Source: an uncultured Christensenella sp. (GTDB lineage: Bacteria > Bacillota > Clostridia > Christensenellales > UBA1242). Taken from it: a stretch of DNA of 33,749 bases. This document shows positions 1-8,095 of the stretch, piece by piece. The DNA lies in assembly GCA_910584815.1 (NCBI GenBank), contig CAJUBT010000015.1, positions 1-33,749 on the forward strand, in the 5' to 3' direction. Under the pieces are notes generated by a model that did not search any database, was not told the DNA's origin, and saw only the letters and a program-made list of their open reading frames with translations. A program made the position numbers and the translations under genes. The stretch's first letter is position 1. The number at the start of each line of letters is the position of its first letter.

Positions 1-16
1 TAATTTATTTAATTAC

Positions 17-45
17 TTGACTTGAATAATTCTATTTTATAAAAT
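17..45 (+). promoter_or_regulatory. Sigma-A-type promoter of the Fic gene
   Basis: TTGACT (17-22), a 17-bp spacer and TAAAAT (40-45) stand about 37 bp before the Fic-family start codon. This is a near-consensus housekeeping promoter in the right place and direction. Confidence 0.6.
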
Positions 46-81
46 TATTAAAAAAGTTAGGGGTGGAAAAGTAATTAGCGT

Positions 82-864
82 ATGAATAATTTTATTTCTG
101 ATTATGAAATAACAAACGATATAAAAACTAAGTTAAGGAATATAGAAAATAACCTTGCTAAAATTAACGCTATTGATAAAAACGAAAAATATTATAAATT
201 TTGTGATGAACTAAAACAAGAAATTATATTTTCTACCCTAAAAATTAACAATAAAAACTTAACTATTGCAGATGTAAAACAACACATTAATAGCAATAAA
301 ATTTATGAAATAGATAAAAACATTATAGAAGTTAAAAATATCAAAAATGCCTATGAAAATGCAAGTGAAATAAACATTTATAAAATTGGTGATTTATTAA
401 AAATACATAATATTGTATCAAGAGAATTAATACAAGATACGGGTTGCACTCGTTCACAACAAGTTGTAAGTTATTTAAATGGCAATAAAATTGTCTGCCT
501 TGCTTTGCCTCCTAAACAAGTTGTTTTAAGGTTAGAAGCTCTTTTTGAATGGTTAAGAACAAGCGAAGAAAATACAATAATTAAAGCCTGTGTGTTTTAT
601 TATGAATTTGCATTTATTCATCCTTTTAGAAAATATAACGGAGTAGTAAGCAGAATCTGGCAAAAAGCAATTTTAAGCAGTTATAATAAGTGTTTTATGA
701 AAGTGCCAATTGAAAGTGCTATAAATAACAACTTTGAAAATGTTAACAGTTTAATAGCCTTTTCTAAAGGTGAAGAGGACTGCACAAGTTTTGTTAATTT
801 TATGCTATTGTTAATTAACAATTCTTTAGAAAATTTTATAACTGCCTTTAATAATAGAATTTAA
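82..864 (+). CDS. Fic/DOC-family protein with degenerate catalytic motif (260 aa)
   Basis: Fic proteins normally AMPylate target proteins using a HxFx(D/E)GNGRxxR loop; in many of them a (S/T)xxxE(G/N) helix blocks the ATP site. The fold is recognisable: a helical N-terminus, a GDLLKIHNIV region near 103-112, a KIVCLALPP flap near 136-144, then YYEFAFIHPF. The loop at residues 180-191 reads HPFRKYNGVVSR. The catalytic His, the Asn-Gly pair and the final Arg remain, but the Asp/Glu is Lys184, the first Gly is Tyr185 and the phosphate-binding Arg is Val188. The region matching the inhibitory helix (about 52-57, TLKINN) has Asn56 where Glu is expected. AMP transfer is therefore doubtful, and the protein may be inactive, a binder or altered in chemistry. 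An in-frame stop at 76-78 makes this ATG the first start; the AGGGGTGG ribosome site sits an unusually long 15 nt away. It stands alone with its own promoter and terminator. Confidence 0.85.
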   Translation: MNNFISDYEITNDIKTKLRNIENNLAKINAIDKNEKYYKFCDELKQEIIFSTLKINNKNLTIADVKQHINSNKIYEIDKNIIEVKNIKNAYENASEINIYKIGDLLKIHNIVSRELIQDTGCTRSQQVVSYLNGNKIVCLALPPKQVVLRLEALFEWLRTSEENTIIKACVFYYEFAFIHPFRKYNGVVSRIWQKAILSSYNKCFMKVPIESAINNNFENVNSLIAFSKGEEDCTSFVNFMLLLINNSLENFITAFNNRI

Positions 865-1082
865 TTTGTAGGTAATGAGTGAATTCATAAATAGTTAACA
901 AAAAATTGTTTATGTTATTGCAATATAATTATTACTTAAGTTGGTTTAATTTTTATATTTATTAAAGTGAATAAATTATAAAATTAAACATTTTTTTAGT
1001 TTTATTAAAAAACATAGTTTTGTAAATTTTATGTAACTATAAAAATATTATAAAAAAGCATTTATAATTATTTTTATAATAA

Positions 1083-1123
1083 AAAAAAAGACAGTTAAGC
1101 AATAAAATAAACTGTCTTTTTTT
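1083..1123. terminator. Bidirectional intrinsic terminator after the Fic gene
   Basis: GACAGTT (1090-1096) pairs with AACTGTC (1110-1116). The stem is flanked by seven A before and seven T after, so it can stop transcripts from the Fic gene and from the minus-strand SDR gene. The rest of the 865-1238 gap is A+T-rich with no ORF seen. Confidence 0.85.
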
Positions 1124-1238
1124 ATGTGTATTTTTACTGTAAATATAATTTTATTCTAAAAATATTTAAAAAGAAGTTGATATTAACTAGATTTAAATTG
1201 TTTAAAATTTAAATATTTATTAAGTTTATTTAAACTAA

Positions 1239-2246
1239 TTATTTTGCAAAAAATTTCATAGTTCTAACAACTTCTTCGCGTGGGTTATTTCCACCTTTAT
1301 AATTAAGTTCTTTAAAATGTAAATTTTCCATACTTTTTTCAGGATCTATATAAAATTTTTGGTTAAGTATTTGGGTCATAACTTTAGGGTAGTAAAGCCC
1401 TGGTTCTTTTCCTTGTTTTAATTGTTTTTTAGCCATAAATTTGGCTATAAACGAACAAAGAAACGCAGGAACTTGAACAACTTTCCTTTTGTCACCCATT
1501 CCTTTAAGCATAAGTTTAAGTAGTTCTTTAAAAGTTATGTTATCGGTTGAAATTGGGTAACTACCGCCGCTTTCTCCAAAGAAAGCACAAGCCACAATAG
1601 CTTCTGCAACACCAACTTTATCTATAATTGCAGTTCCGCCGCCTCTAGGGAAATATAAATTTTTAAAGCCATCGAAGTGAGAAATTAAACTTGCTTTCCA
1701 AATAGGAGTTCTTCCCTCAGCAAGCCCAAAAATATAAGGTAATTCAAGAAAACTAACCGAAAAATTATCATCGCATAATAAAGAGCATTCCTCTTGTTGT
1801 TCTTTTCTGCATTTTATATAAGGGTGGTACTTTGCTAACTTTCCACTTAATTTTTTGTTAAAGTATGCAAAATAGGAACTTAAAACAACCACATTTTTAA
1901 TTCCACTTTGTTTTGCGCTGTTTAATATGTTTTTGCACTTTTTTACCAACCTTTCATAAAAAAAGTTGTAAGCAGGGGCGTTTGGCGTTTCCCTATCATC
2001 TGGTCCGAGGGCATAAATTAAAGTGTCGTAGTTGTTTGAAAATAACTCATTTAATTCATCATCTGTTGCATTAAACAAATCACATAATTTTATGCCAATT
2101 TTTTTATCTACAAAGCCTAAATTTAATTTTTCACTTTGTAGTGCTATAATATCAACCTTGATATCCTTTTTTAAAAATTCTTCTGCTGCTGCATAACCTA
2201 AAAACCCCGAACCACCAGCAATTATAACTTTTTTTATATCTCTCAT
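1239..2246 (-). CDS. Atypical SDR: NAD-dependent epimerase/dehydratase family (335 aa)
   Basis: A Rossmann-fold extended short-chain dehydrogenase/reductase; substrate unknown. GGSGFLG at residues 11-17 is the dinucleotide-binding loop and VVVLSS near 119-124 the usual serine strand. The expected YxxxK is not in standard spacing: the segment at 143-148 reads YIKCRK, so either the chemistry differs or the fold serves binding. The C-terminal 100 residues carry the substrate domain with a Lys-rich stretch. An upstream in-frame TTG at 2258 gives 339 residues, but ATG 2246 is preferred because GGAG (2253-2256) lies 6 nt ahead of it. It is divergent from another SDR gene, with overlapping promoters. 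Family call is firm, function is not. Confidence 0.82.
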   Translation of the reverse strand: MRDIKKVIIAGGSGFLGYAAAEEFLKKDIKVDIIALQSEKLNLGFVDKKIGIKLCDLFNATDDELNELFSNNYDTLIYALGPDDRETPNAPAYNFFYERLVKKCKNILNSAKQSGIKNVVVLSSYFAYFNKKLSGKLAKYHPYIKCRKEQQEECSLLCDDNFSVSFLELPYIFGLAEGRTPIWKASLISHFDGFKNLYFPRGGGTAIIDKVGVAEAIVACAFFGESGGSYPISTDNITFKELLKLMLKGMGDKRKVVQVPAFLCSFIAKFMAKKQLKQGKEPGLYYPKVMTQILNQKFYIDPEKSMENLHFKELNYKGGNNPREEVVRTMKFFAK

Positions 2247-2299
2247 TTTTAACTCCAAAATTTATATAAAATAAAATATTAATTTAATTGTATATTTAT

Positions 2300-2349
2300 T
2301 TGCATTATTTGGCTACTTATTTTATACTAAATTTATAAATTTAAATCAA
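2300..2349. promoter_or_regulatory. Overlapping divergent promoters of the two SDR genes
   Basis: Rightward: TTGCAT (2300-2305), 17 bp, TATACT (2323-2328). Leftward: TTGATT (reverse complement of 2344-2349), 17 bp, TATAAA (reverse complement of 2321-2326). The two -10 boxes share 2323-2326, so polymerase should not occupy both promoters at once. Confidence 0.55.
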
Positions 2350-2370
2350 GCAACATTGGAGAAATTGTTA

Positions 2371-3387
2371 ATGAAAAAAATTTTTATTGTTACAGGAGCA
2401 AATGGTTTTTTAGGGAATAATGTAATTAGAACCTTATTAAATAGGTATAAAACCGAAGAAATTGAAATTAGGGCACTTACTCATAGTGGTAGCACAAAAA
2501 AGAATGCCTTAGAAGGTTTAAATTGCAAAATTTATCAAGGTGATGTTTCAAAAATTGAAACCCTTGAAGAAGTTTTTAATATACCAGATAACAGCCAAAT
2601 TTATGTTATTCATTGTGCAGCAATTGTTTCAATTAAAGCAAAGAAAGACCCTTTAATTTATGCAGTTAATGTTACAGGAACAAAGAATATTGTTGAAAAA
2701 ACCCTTCAAGTAAATGCTAAACTTATTCATGTTAGTTCTGTTCACGCAATTACGGAAACTCCTAATAATGAAGAAATTAAAGAGATTGAAGTTTTTGAAC
2801 CAAATAAAGTGAAGGGTGCCTACGCACAAACAAAAGCAGAAGCTGCCAATTTTGTTTTAGATGCAGTTAAAAATAAAGGGCTGGATGCTTGCATTGTTCA
2901 TCCTTCTGGGATGATTGGACCTAACGACTTTGGAATGACTCATTTAACAAAACTAATACAAGATATTGCAAGCGGAAAATTTAGAGTTTGTGTTAGAGGA
3001 GGGTACGACTTTGTTGATGTGAGAGATGTTAGTGAAGCTATTGTTAATGCTTGTGACCTTGGAGAAAAAGGAAATTGTTACATTCTTTCAAACAAATTTT
3101 ACACAATTAAAGAAACTGCCGATTTTGTTTGTGACTATGCAAAATTAAAAAGAATTAAATTTATAATTCCAATGCCAATTTGTAAGTTCTTTGCCCCAGT
3201 TTGTGAACTCTATTATAATTTAAGAAAAATTCCACCACTATTTACAAAACTTTCCTTGTACACTGTAACCTCAAATGGTAATTTTAACAATAATAAGGCA
3301 AAGGAAAAATTAAAATTTTCACCAAGACCAATAAACGAATCTATTGCTGATACAGTAGAATTTTTAAAAACTGAAAACAGAGTATAA
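2371..3387 (+). CDS. Extended SDR: NAD-dependent epimerase/dehydratase (338 aa)
   Basis: Probably an NAD(P)-dependent nucleotide-sugar epimerase/dehydratase or a dihydroflavonol-reductase-like enzyme; substrate unknown. GANGFLG (9-15) binds the cofactor, HVSSVHA (120-126) supplies the serine and YAQTK (151-155) the Tyr-Lys pair, so unlike its divergent neighbour the catalytic triad is intact. FVDVRDVSEAI (214-224) is the typical extended-SDR segment. The longer reading begins at TTG 2356. ATG 2371 is preferred because GGAG (2358-2361) is 9 nt ahead and the Rossmann strand then starts at residue 3, as is usual. It is a single-gene unit closed by the terminator at 3436-3479. Confidence 0.88.
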   Translation: MKKIFIVTGANGFLGNNVIRTLLNRYKTEEIEIRALTHSGSTKKNALEGLNCKIYQGDVSKIETLEEVFNIPDNSQIYVIHCAAIVSIKAKKDPLIYAVNVTGTKNIVEKTLQVNAKLIHVSSVHAITETPNNEEIKEIEVFEPNKVKGAYAQTKAEAANFVLDAVKNKGLDACIVHPSGMIGPNDFGMTHLTKLIQDIASGKFRVCVRGGYDFVDVRDVSEAIVNACDLGEKGNCYILSNKFYTIKETADFVCDYAKLKRIKFIIPMPICKFFAPVCELYYNLRKIPPLFTKLSLYTVTSNGNFNNNKAKEKLKFSPRPINESIADTVEFLKTENRV

Positions 3388-3435
3388 TGCTACTAAGTTA
3401 ACTAAAGTTATAAATAAAAGGTTTTAAAAATAAAT

Positions 3436-3479
3436 AAAAAAATAAACATCTTATATTAAAACAAGGTGTTTATTTTTTT
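3436..3479. terminator. Bidirectional terminator between the SDR gene and adhE
   Basis: AAAAAAATAAACATC (3436-3450) pairs with GGTGTTTATTTTTTT (3465-3479) through one G-T wobble, with a 14-nt loop. It separates the two convergent genes. Confidence 0.85.
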
Positions 3480-3606
3480 ATTGCTATTAAATTCTTAACT
3501 ATTTAAAATTCTAGGTTAATTTTAAATTTTATCATTCAATTATTATATTTGTTTTAAAAAATAATTAGTAGAAACATTATTAAAATTAATTAATAAATTT
3601 ATAGCT

Positions 3607-6219
3607 TTAATTGCCTTTAAAACTTTTAATTAAAATTTGTTTCATATCTTCAACCATAGGCACTCTTGGGTTAGCAGGGGAGCATTGGTCTTCATATGCC
3701 ATAAAAGCAACTTCATCCAAATTCTTTAGCCATTCTTCTTCTGTTATGTTTTGTTCACAGAAATTCATTTTAATTCCAATATTTTTGCCAAGTTCCAAGC
3801 AAGCTTTAGCAAGGCTTTCAACTCCTTGAGCTGTTGTTTCTGCAGGTAATCCAAGTAATCTTGCAATGGTTGCATATTTTTCATCTGCAACATAGTAGTT
3901 TGCTTTAGGCCAGGCTTGAAGCTTTTGAGGCACTGTACCGTTATATCTTATTGTGTGAGGTAATAATATTGCGTTTGCTCTTCCGTGTGGGGTGTGGAAA
4001 ACAGCGCCAACTTTGTGTGCAAGGGAATGGTTCATTCCAAGGAAGGCATTGGCAAAAGCCATACCAGCAATGGTAGAAGCGTTGTGCATTTTTTCTCTAG
4101 CTTCTAAATCATTTTTTCCATTTTCAACTGCTCTTGGTAAATATTTAAACACAAGTTGAATTGCTTGCAAAGCAAGCCCATCGGTATAATCGTTAGAAAG
4201 CACAGAAACATAGGCTTCAATAGCGTGGGTTAAAACATCCATTCCAGTGTCGGCAGTAACGCCAGCGGGTAAGTTTGTTGTAAACTCAGAGTCTATAATA
4301 GCAACTGTTGGAGTAAGGGAATAATCCGCAAGAGGATATTTTTTATTGTTTTCTTTATCAGATATTACAGCAAAAGGTGTAACTTCGCTACCAGTTCCAG
4401 AAGTTGTTGGAATACATACTAAGCGAGATTTTCTTCCAAGTTCAGGGTATCTAAAAGCACGCTTTCTAATGTCCATAAATTTTTGTTTTAAATCATCAAA
4501 GTCAATGTCTTCATTTTCGTAAAATAGCCACATCCCCTTTGCACAATCCATTGCAGAACCTCCACCAAGGGCAATAATTGTGTCTGGTTGGAATGCTTTC
4601 ATAACATTCAAACCTTTTTTTACAGTTGAAATATCTGGGTCTGGTTCAACATCACAGAATAGAGAAACTTGCACTTTATTTCTTCTTAAATTAAGCTGTT
4701 CAGTTATTTTGTTAACATAGCCTAAATCCATCATAGTTCTATCGGTAACAATAAAAGCTCTGTTAATATTTTTCATATCGTGCAAATATTGAATTGAGTT
4801 TCTTTCAAAATATATTTTTGATGGAACTTTAAACCATTGCATAGTGTTTCTCCTTTTACCAATTTTTTTAATGTTAAGTAGGTTCACGGCACTAATGTTG
4901 CCACCAACCGAATTGTTACCATAACTTCCACAGCCAAGTGTAAGAGAGGGTAGGAAAGAGTTGTAAATATTTCCTATGCCACCAAAAGTTGCTGGGGAAT
5001 TCCAAATAATACGCATTGCCTTAACACGCTTACCAAACTCTTCGGCAATTTCCTTGCTTTTTGTGTGAATACAAGCACTATGCCCAAGCCCATTAAATTC
5101 AACCATTTTACAAGCTTTATCGTAACCGTCTTCTAAATCGTTTGCTTTTATTATTGCAAGAATAGGAGATAATTTTTCTCTAGTTAAAGGTTCATTAATT
5201 CCAACTTCTTTACATTCAACAAGAATAACAGGGGTTTTATCTGGCACATTAAACCCAGCCCCTAAGGCAATGTCTTTTGCAGGTTGCCCAACAATGTCTG
5301 CATTTAATTTTGCTTCTTGCAAATTTGTTCTATCATCATTGATGTTAAACATAAAGCGTTCAAGTTGTTCTTTTTGTTTTTTTGTTGCAAGAACAACTCC
5401 AAAGCGTTTAAATTCTTCAACAACTTCACCATAAATTTCTTTATCAACAATAACCGCTTGTTCCGATGCACAAATCATACCATTATCAAAAGCTTTGCTT
5501 AAAACTATATCGTTAACTGCTTGTTTAATATCTGCAGTTTCTTCAATGTAAGCAGGCACATTGCCAGCTCCAACGCCAAGTGCTGGTTTGCCACAAGAAT
5601 ATGCAGCCTTTACCATTCCATTGCCACCAGTTGCAAGTATGGTTGCCACACCTTTATTGTTCATTAAAGCATTTGTTGCATCCATAGAAGGATTTTCTAT
5701 CCATTGAATACAATTTTCTGGTGCACCTGCTTTAACCGCGGTTTCAAGCATTAATTGTGCTGCTTTTTTAGAACATTGTTGTGCAGATGGGTGAAAAGCA
5801 AAAATAATAGGGTTTCTAGTTTTTAAACTAATTAAACATTTAAAAATAACAGTTGAAGTTGGGTTTGTAACTGGGGTAATTCCGCAAATAACACCAACAG
5901 GGTCTGCCACTTCAACAATGCCAGTAACAGGGTCTTCACTTACCACGCCAACAGTTTTTAAATGCCTCATATTATTAACAACATATTCGCAAGCATATAA
6001 GTTCTTTGTTGCTTTGTCTTCAAACACACCACGCTTAGTTTCCTTAATTGCTTCCATTGCAAGTTCGCCGTGTTTGTCAAGCCCTGCAACGCTGCATTTT
6101 GCAACTATATAGTCTACTTGCTGTTGGTTTAAAGTTCTAAATTTATCTAAAGCAACAAGCCCATTTTTAACCAAGTTGTCAATCTCATTTGTAACATTGT
6201 CATCAATTTTGTTTTCCAT
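3607..6219 (-). CDS. adhE: Bifunctional aldehyde-alcohol dehydrogenase AdhE (870 aa)
   Basis: Reduces acetyl-CoA to acetaldehyde and then ethanol, re-oxidising NADH in fermentation; the family assembles into filaments called spirosomes. The N-terminal half (about 1-450) is a CoA-acylating aldehyde dehydrogenase with its nucleophile at Cys250 in NGMICASEQ. The C-terminal half (about 460-870) is an iron alcohol dehydrogenase with the GGGSAMD NAD loop (552-558). By family alignment the iron ligands are Asp661, His665, His731 and His745. Length matches full AdhE. AAAGGGA (6227-6233) is 7 nt before ATG. It is monocistronic and faces the amine-dehydrogenase-like gene across a 391-bp gap. No convincing Rex palindrome was seen in that gap, although Rex control is common for adhE. 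Identification is secure. Confidence 0.98.
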   Translation of the reverse strand: MENKIDDNVTNEIDNLVKNGLVALDKFRTLNQQQVDYIVAKCSVAGLDKHGELAMEAIKETKRGVFEDKATKNLYACEYVVNNMRHLKTVGVVSEDPVTGIVEVADPVGVICGITPVTNPTSTVIFKCLISLKTRNPIIFAFHPSAQQCSKKAAQLMLETAVKAGAPENCIQWIENPSMDATNALMNNKGVATILATGGNGMVKAAYSCGKPALGVGAGNVPAYIEETADIKQAVNDIVLSKAFDNGMICASEQAVIVDKEIYGEVVEEFKRFGVVLATKKQKEQLERFMFNINDDRTNLQEAKLNADIVGQPAKDIALGAGFNVPDKTPVILVECKEVGINEPLTREKLSPILAIIKANDLEDGYDKACKMVEFNGLGHSACIHTKSKEIAEEFGKRVKAMRIIWNSPATFGGIGNIYNSFLPSLTLGCGSYGNNSVGGNISAVNLLNIKKIGKRRNTMQWFKVPSKIYFERNSIQYLHDMKNINRAFIVTDRTMMDLGYVNKITEQLNLRRNKVQVSLFCDVEPDPDISTVKKGLNVMKAFQPDTIIALGGGSAMDCAKGMWLFYENEDIDFDDLKQKFMDIRKRAFRYPELGRKSRLVCIPTTSGTGSEVTPFAVISDKENNKKYPLADYSLTPTVAIIDSEFTTNLPAGVTADTGMDVLTHAIEAYVSVLSNDYTDGLALQAIQLVFKYLPRAVENGKNDLEAREKMHNASTIAGMAFANAFLGMNHSLAHKVGAVFHTPHGRANAILLPHTIRYNGTVPQKLQAWPKANYYVADEKYATIARLLGLPAETTAQGVESLAKACLELGKNIGIKMNFCEQNITEEEWLKNLDEVAFMAYEDQCSPANPRVPMVEDMKQILIKSFKGN

Positions 6220-6458
6220 AATAAAATCCCTTTCTTAATTTTTGGTTTAATAAATAGTTATTTATATTTAGTTTTTTTTCTAATTCATTTGGTTAGTTTT
6301 TTTGTTTTTAAATAAACATTAGTACTTTAATTGTTTAACACTTTTTTATTTTAAGTTAATATACTAATGCTGCAATAAAAATTACTATTAATTGTTTTTT
6401 GTTATATAAAACATTTTACTAAAATTTGGTAAATTTTTCAAATATTTTAATAATGTTT

Positions 6459-6498
6459 TTGTTAAACTATTGTTAATCTTTAGTTAAACTATTGTCAA
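6459..6498 (+). promoter_or_regulatory. Four helically phased TTGTTAA direct repeats
   Basis: TTGTTAA (6459), TTGTTAA (6470), TAGTTAA (6481) and TTGTCAA (6492) start exactly 11 bp apart, with ACTA, TCTT and ACTA between them. On the other strand they read TTAACAA-type boxes. Direct 6-7-bp repeats at 11-bp spacing are the typical binding layout of OmpR/PhoB-family response regulators; the B. subtilis PhoP box is TTAACA-like. The last repeat overlaps the -35 box of the gene at 6611, as in an activator site. The regulator itself is not in this window. Confidence 0.55.
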
Positions 6499-6521
6499 TT
6501 TAAATTTTAATGGCTTATATT
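6492..6521 (+). promoter_or_regulatory. Promoter of the amine-dehydrogenase-like gene
   Basis: TTGTCA (6492-6497), 18 bp, TATATT (6516-6521). The -35 box is the fourth phased repeat. The predicted leader is about 80 nt to ATG 6611. Confidence 0.5.
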
Positions 6522-6610
6522 AATTTATTATTATATCCATAAAAGTGTTTGTTAATATTGCAAAAATTGGCTATAATAAGTTAAGTTTTAAAAAAAAGAG
6601 AGGGAATATT

Positions 6611-7669
6611 ATGAATAAAACTTTAAAAGTAGCCCAAATTGGGTGTGGAAAAATGTCGGTTTACACAATGCGTTATGTTTACGAAAAAGGTGGAGAAATT
6701 GTTTGTGCTTACGATATTAGTGAAAATAGAATTGGTAAAGACATTGCTTCTGTTATGGGTGGGGCAGAAAAAGGTGTTGTTATAGAAGATGTTAAAAACT
6801 TAGAAGCATCTTTAAAGAAAAACAAACCTCAAGTTGCAATTATAACAACAATGAGTTTAATGAGTGACATTTACGATGCTATGAAAATTTGTGCTAGTTG
6901 TGGTGTAAATGCAATTTCAACTTGTGAAGAAGCTTTCTTCCCAGCAAATTCTTCCCCAAAAATAACAAAAGAATTAGATGCTCTTGCTAAGAAAAATAAT
7001 TGTACTTTATCTGGCAGTGGCTATCAAGATGCTTCTTGGGGTAGTTTAATTTCAGTTCTTTGCGGAACAACTCAAAGCATTAAAAAAATTAAAGGTAAAT
7101 CTTCTTATAATGTAGAAGACTATGGCATTGCCCTTGCTCAAGTTCACGGTTCTGGTTTAAGTTTAAAAGAATTTGATGAAAAAATTGCAAGTGTAGATAG
7201 AATTAGCGATGAAGAAAGACAGAAACTTATTGATAATGGCGAATATTCTCCTTCATATATGTGGACAGTTAATGGTTGGCTTTGTGAAAAACTTGGTTTA
7301 ACAGTTGTAAATCAAACTCAAAAGTGTGTTCCACAAACTTATCACGACGATTTAAAATCTTCAACTTTAAATATGACAATAAAAAAAGGTGATGCAACAG
7401 GTATGAGTGCTGTTGTAACAACAACCACAAAAGAAGGCATCATTCTTGAAACAGAATGTATTGGCAAAGTTTATGGACCAGAAGAATTTGATCAAAACGA
7501 ATGGACAATAGAGGGCGAACCAACAACAACATTCACAATTAGTCGCCCAGCAACAGTAGAAATGACTTGTGCAAGCGTTGTTAACAGATTGCCAGATATA
7601 GTTGCCGCACCTGCTGGTTATGTTACAACCGATAAAATGGCAGACCTAAACTTTAAAACACAAATTTAA
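6611..7669 (+). CDS. 2,4-diaminopentanoate dehydrogenase-like NAD(P)H-dependent oxidoreductase (352 aa)
   Basis: Resembles the dihydrodipicolinate-reductase-fold family that includes 2,4-diaminopentanoate dehydrogenase (Ord) of clostridial ornithine fermentation. The N-terminal Rossmann domain has GCGKMS at 11-16 and an acidic strand end (CAYDIS, 32-37). A CEEAFFP segment (105-111) aligns with the conserved EE(M/A)xxP region, and the C-terminus ends in the AAPAGYVTTDKMADL segment typical of the family. No other ornithine-pathway gene is nearby, so the substrate is open and may be another amino acid or amine. A GTG at 6545 would add 22 residues, but AGAGAGGG (6597-6604) 6 nt ahead of ATG 6611 fixes the start. 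It is a single-gene unit with phased regulatory repeats upstream and a strong terminator downstream. Confidence 0.75.
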   Translation: MNKTLKVAQIGCGKMSVYTMRYVYEKGGEIVCAYDISENRIGKDIASVMGGAEKGVVIEDVKNLEASLKKNKPQVAIITTMSLMSDIYDAMKICASCGVNAISTCEEAFFPANSSPKITKELDALAKKNNCTLSGSGYQDASWGSLISVLCGTTQSIKKIKGKSSYNVEDYGIALAQVHGSGLSLKEFDEKIASVDRISDEERQKLIDNGEYSPSYMWTVNGWLCEKLGLTVVNQTQKCVPQTYHDDLKSSTLNMTIKKGDATGMSAVVTTTTKEGIILETECIGKVYGPEEFDQNEWTIEGEPTTTFTISRPATVEMTCASVVNRLPDIVAAPAGYVTTDKMADLNFKTQI

Positions 7670-7731
7670 ATATTATAAAGCAATTTGTTTATAACATAAA
7701 TGTAACTTAGTACATTTTAAAAATTTAAATA

Positions 7732-7771
7732 AAAAAAATAACACAAGAAAAAAAACTTGTGTTATTTTTTT
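7732..7771. terminator. Bidirectional terminator shared with the XRE gene
   Basis: TAACACAAG (7739-7747) pairs with CTTGTGTTA (7756-7764), framed by A-tract and T-tract. The T-tract overlaps the stop codon of the minus-strand regulator, so one hairpin serves both converging genes. Confidence 0.88.
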
Positions 7772-7976
7772 ATTTGTCTTCAAGCCCTATTAAGTAATCG
7801 GTAGAAACATCAAATAATTTTGCTAATTTAACTAATGTTTCAAAGTTAGGTTCTGCACTGCCATTTTCATATCTTATATAAGAAGGTTGCTTTATTTTTA
7901 AATACTCAGCCACTTCAATTTGTGTCATTTTTAGCAATTTTCTTTGTTCTACAAGTCTTTTTTGGAAAATTGTCAT
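7770..7976 (-). CDS. XRE-family HTH regulator (68 aa)
   Basis: A compact Cro/CI-type DNA-binding protein that is essentially one helix-turn-helix domain. Residues 17-39 contain the helix 2-turn-helix 3 unit (MTQIEVAEYL then QPSYIRYENG), followed by EPNFETLVKLAKLFDVSTDYLIG, the usual closing helices. There is no effector domain. AGAGGAGAG lies about 10-12 nt upstream of ATG. It is divergent from a second XRE-type gene, and its -35 box lies inside a perfect inverted repeat, so autorepression is likely (inference). Confidence 0.9.
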   Translation of the reverse strand: MTIFQKRLVEQRKLLKMTQIEVAEYLKIKQPSYIRYENGSAEPNFETLVKLAKLFDVSTDYLIGLEDK

Positions 7977-8001
7977 AATATTATAACTCTCCTCTTTGGC
8001 A

Positions 8002-8030
8002 ATTATAACAACTTGCTATAAAATTAGCAA
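8002..8030 (-). promoter_or_regulatory. Promoter of the 68-aa XRE regulator
   Basis: Read on the minus strand: TTGCTA (8030-8025), 17 bp, TATAAT (8007-8002). The -35 hexamer is one arm of the first operator palindrome. Confidence 0.6.
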
Positions 8031-8053
8031 AAATATAGCGTGTTGCTATATTT
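8013..8053. promoter_or_regulatory. Two adjacent operator palindromes between divergent XRE genes
   Basis: Site 1 is TTGCTA-6-TAGCAA (8013-8030). Site 2 is AAATATAGC-5-GCTATATTT (8031-8053). Both contain TTGCTATA, and their centres are about 20.5 bp apart, close to two helical turns. A wider related pair, TTATAACAA (8003-8011) and TTGTTATAA (8070-8078), encloses them. This fits cooperative repressor binding in a small CI/Cro-like switch. Confidence 0.6.
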
Positions 8054-8095
8054 TTTAGAAAAATACATTTTGTTATAAAAAATATAGGAGAAAAA

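Noticed and set aside
6400..6413. TGTTATATAAAACA as a Rex operator for adhE
   Set aside because: The arms are short and spacing does not fit the TTGTTAA-N4-TTAACAA pattern; likely chance in A+T-rich DNA.
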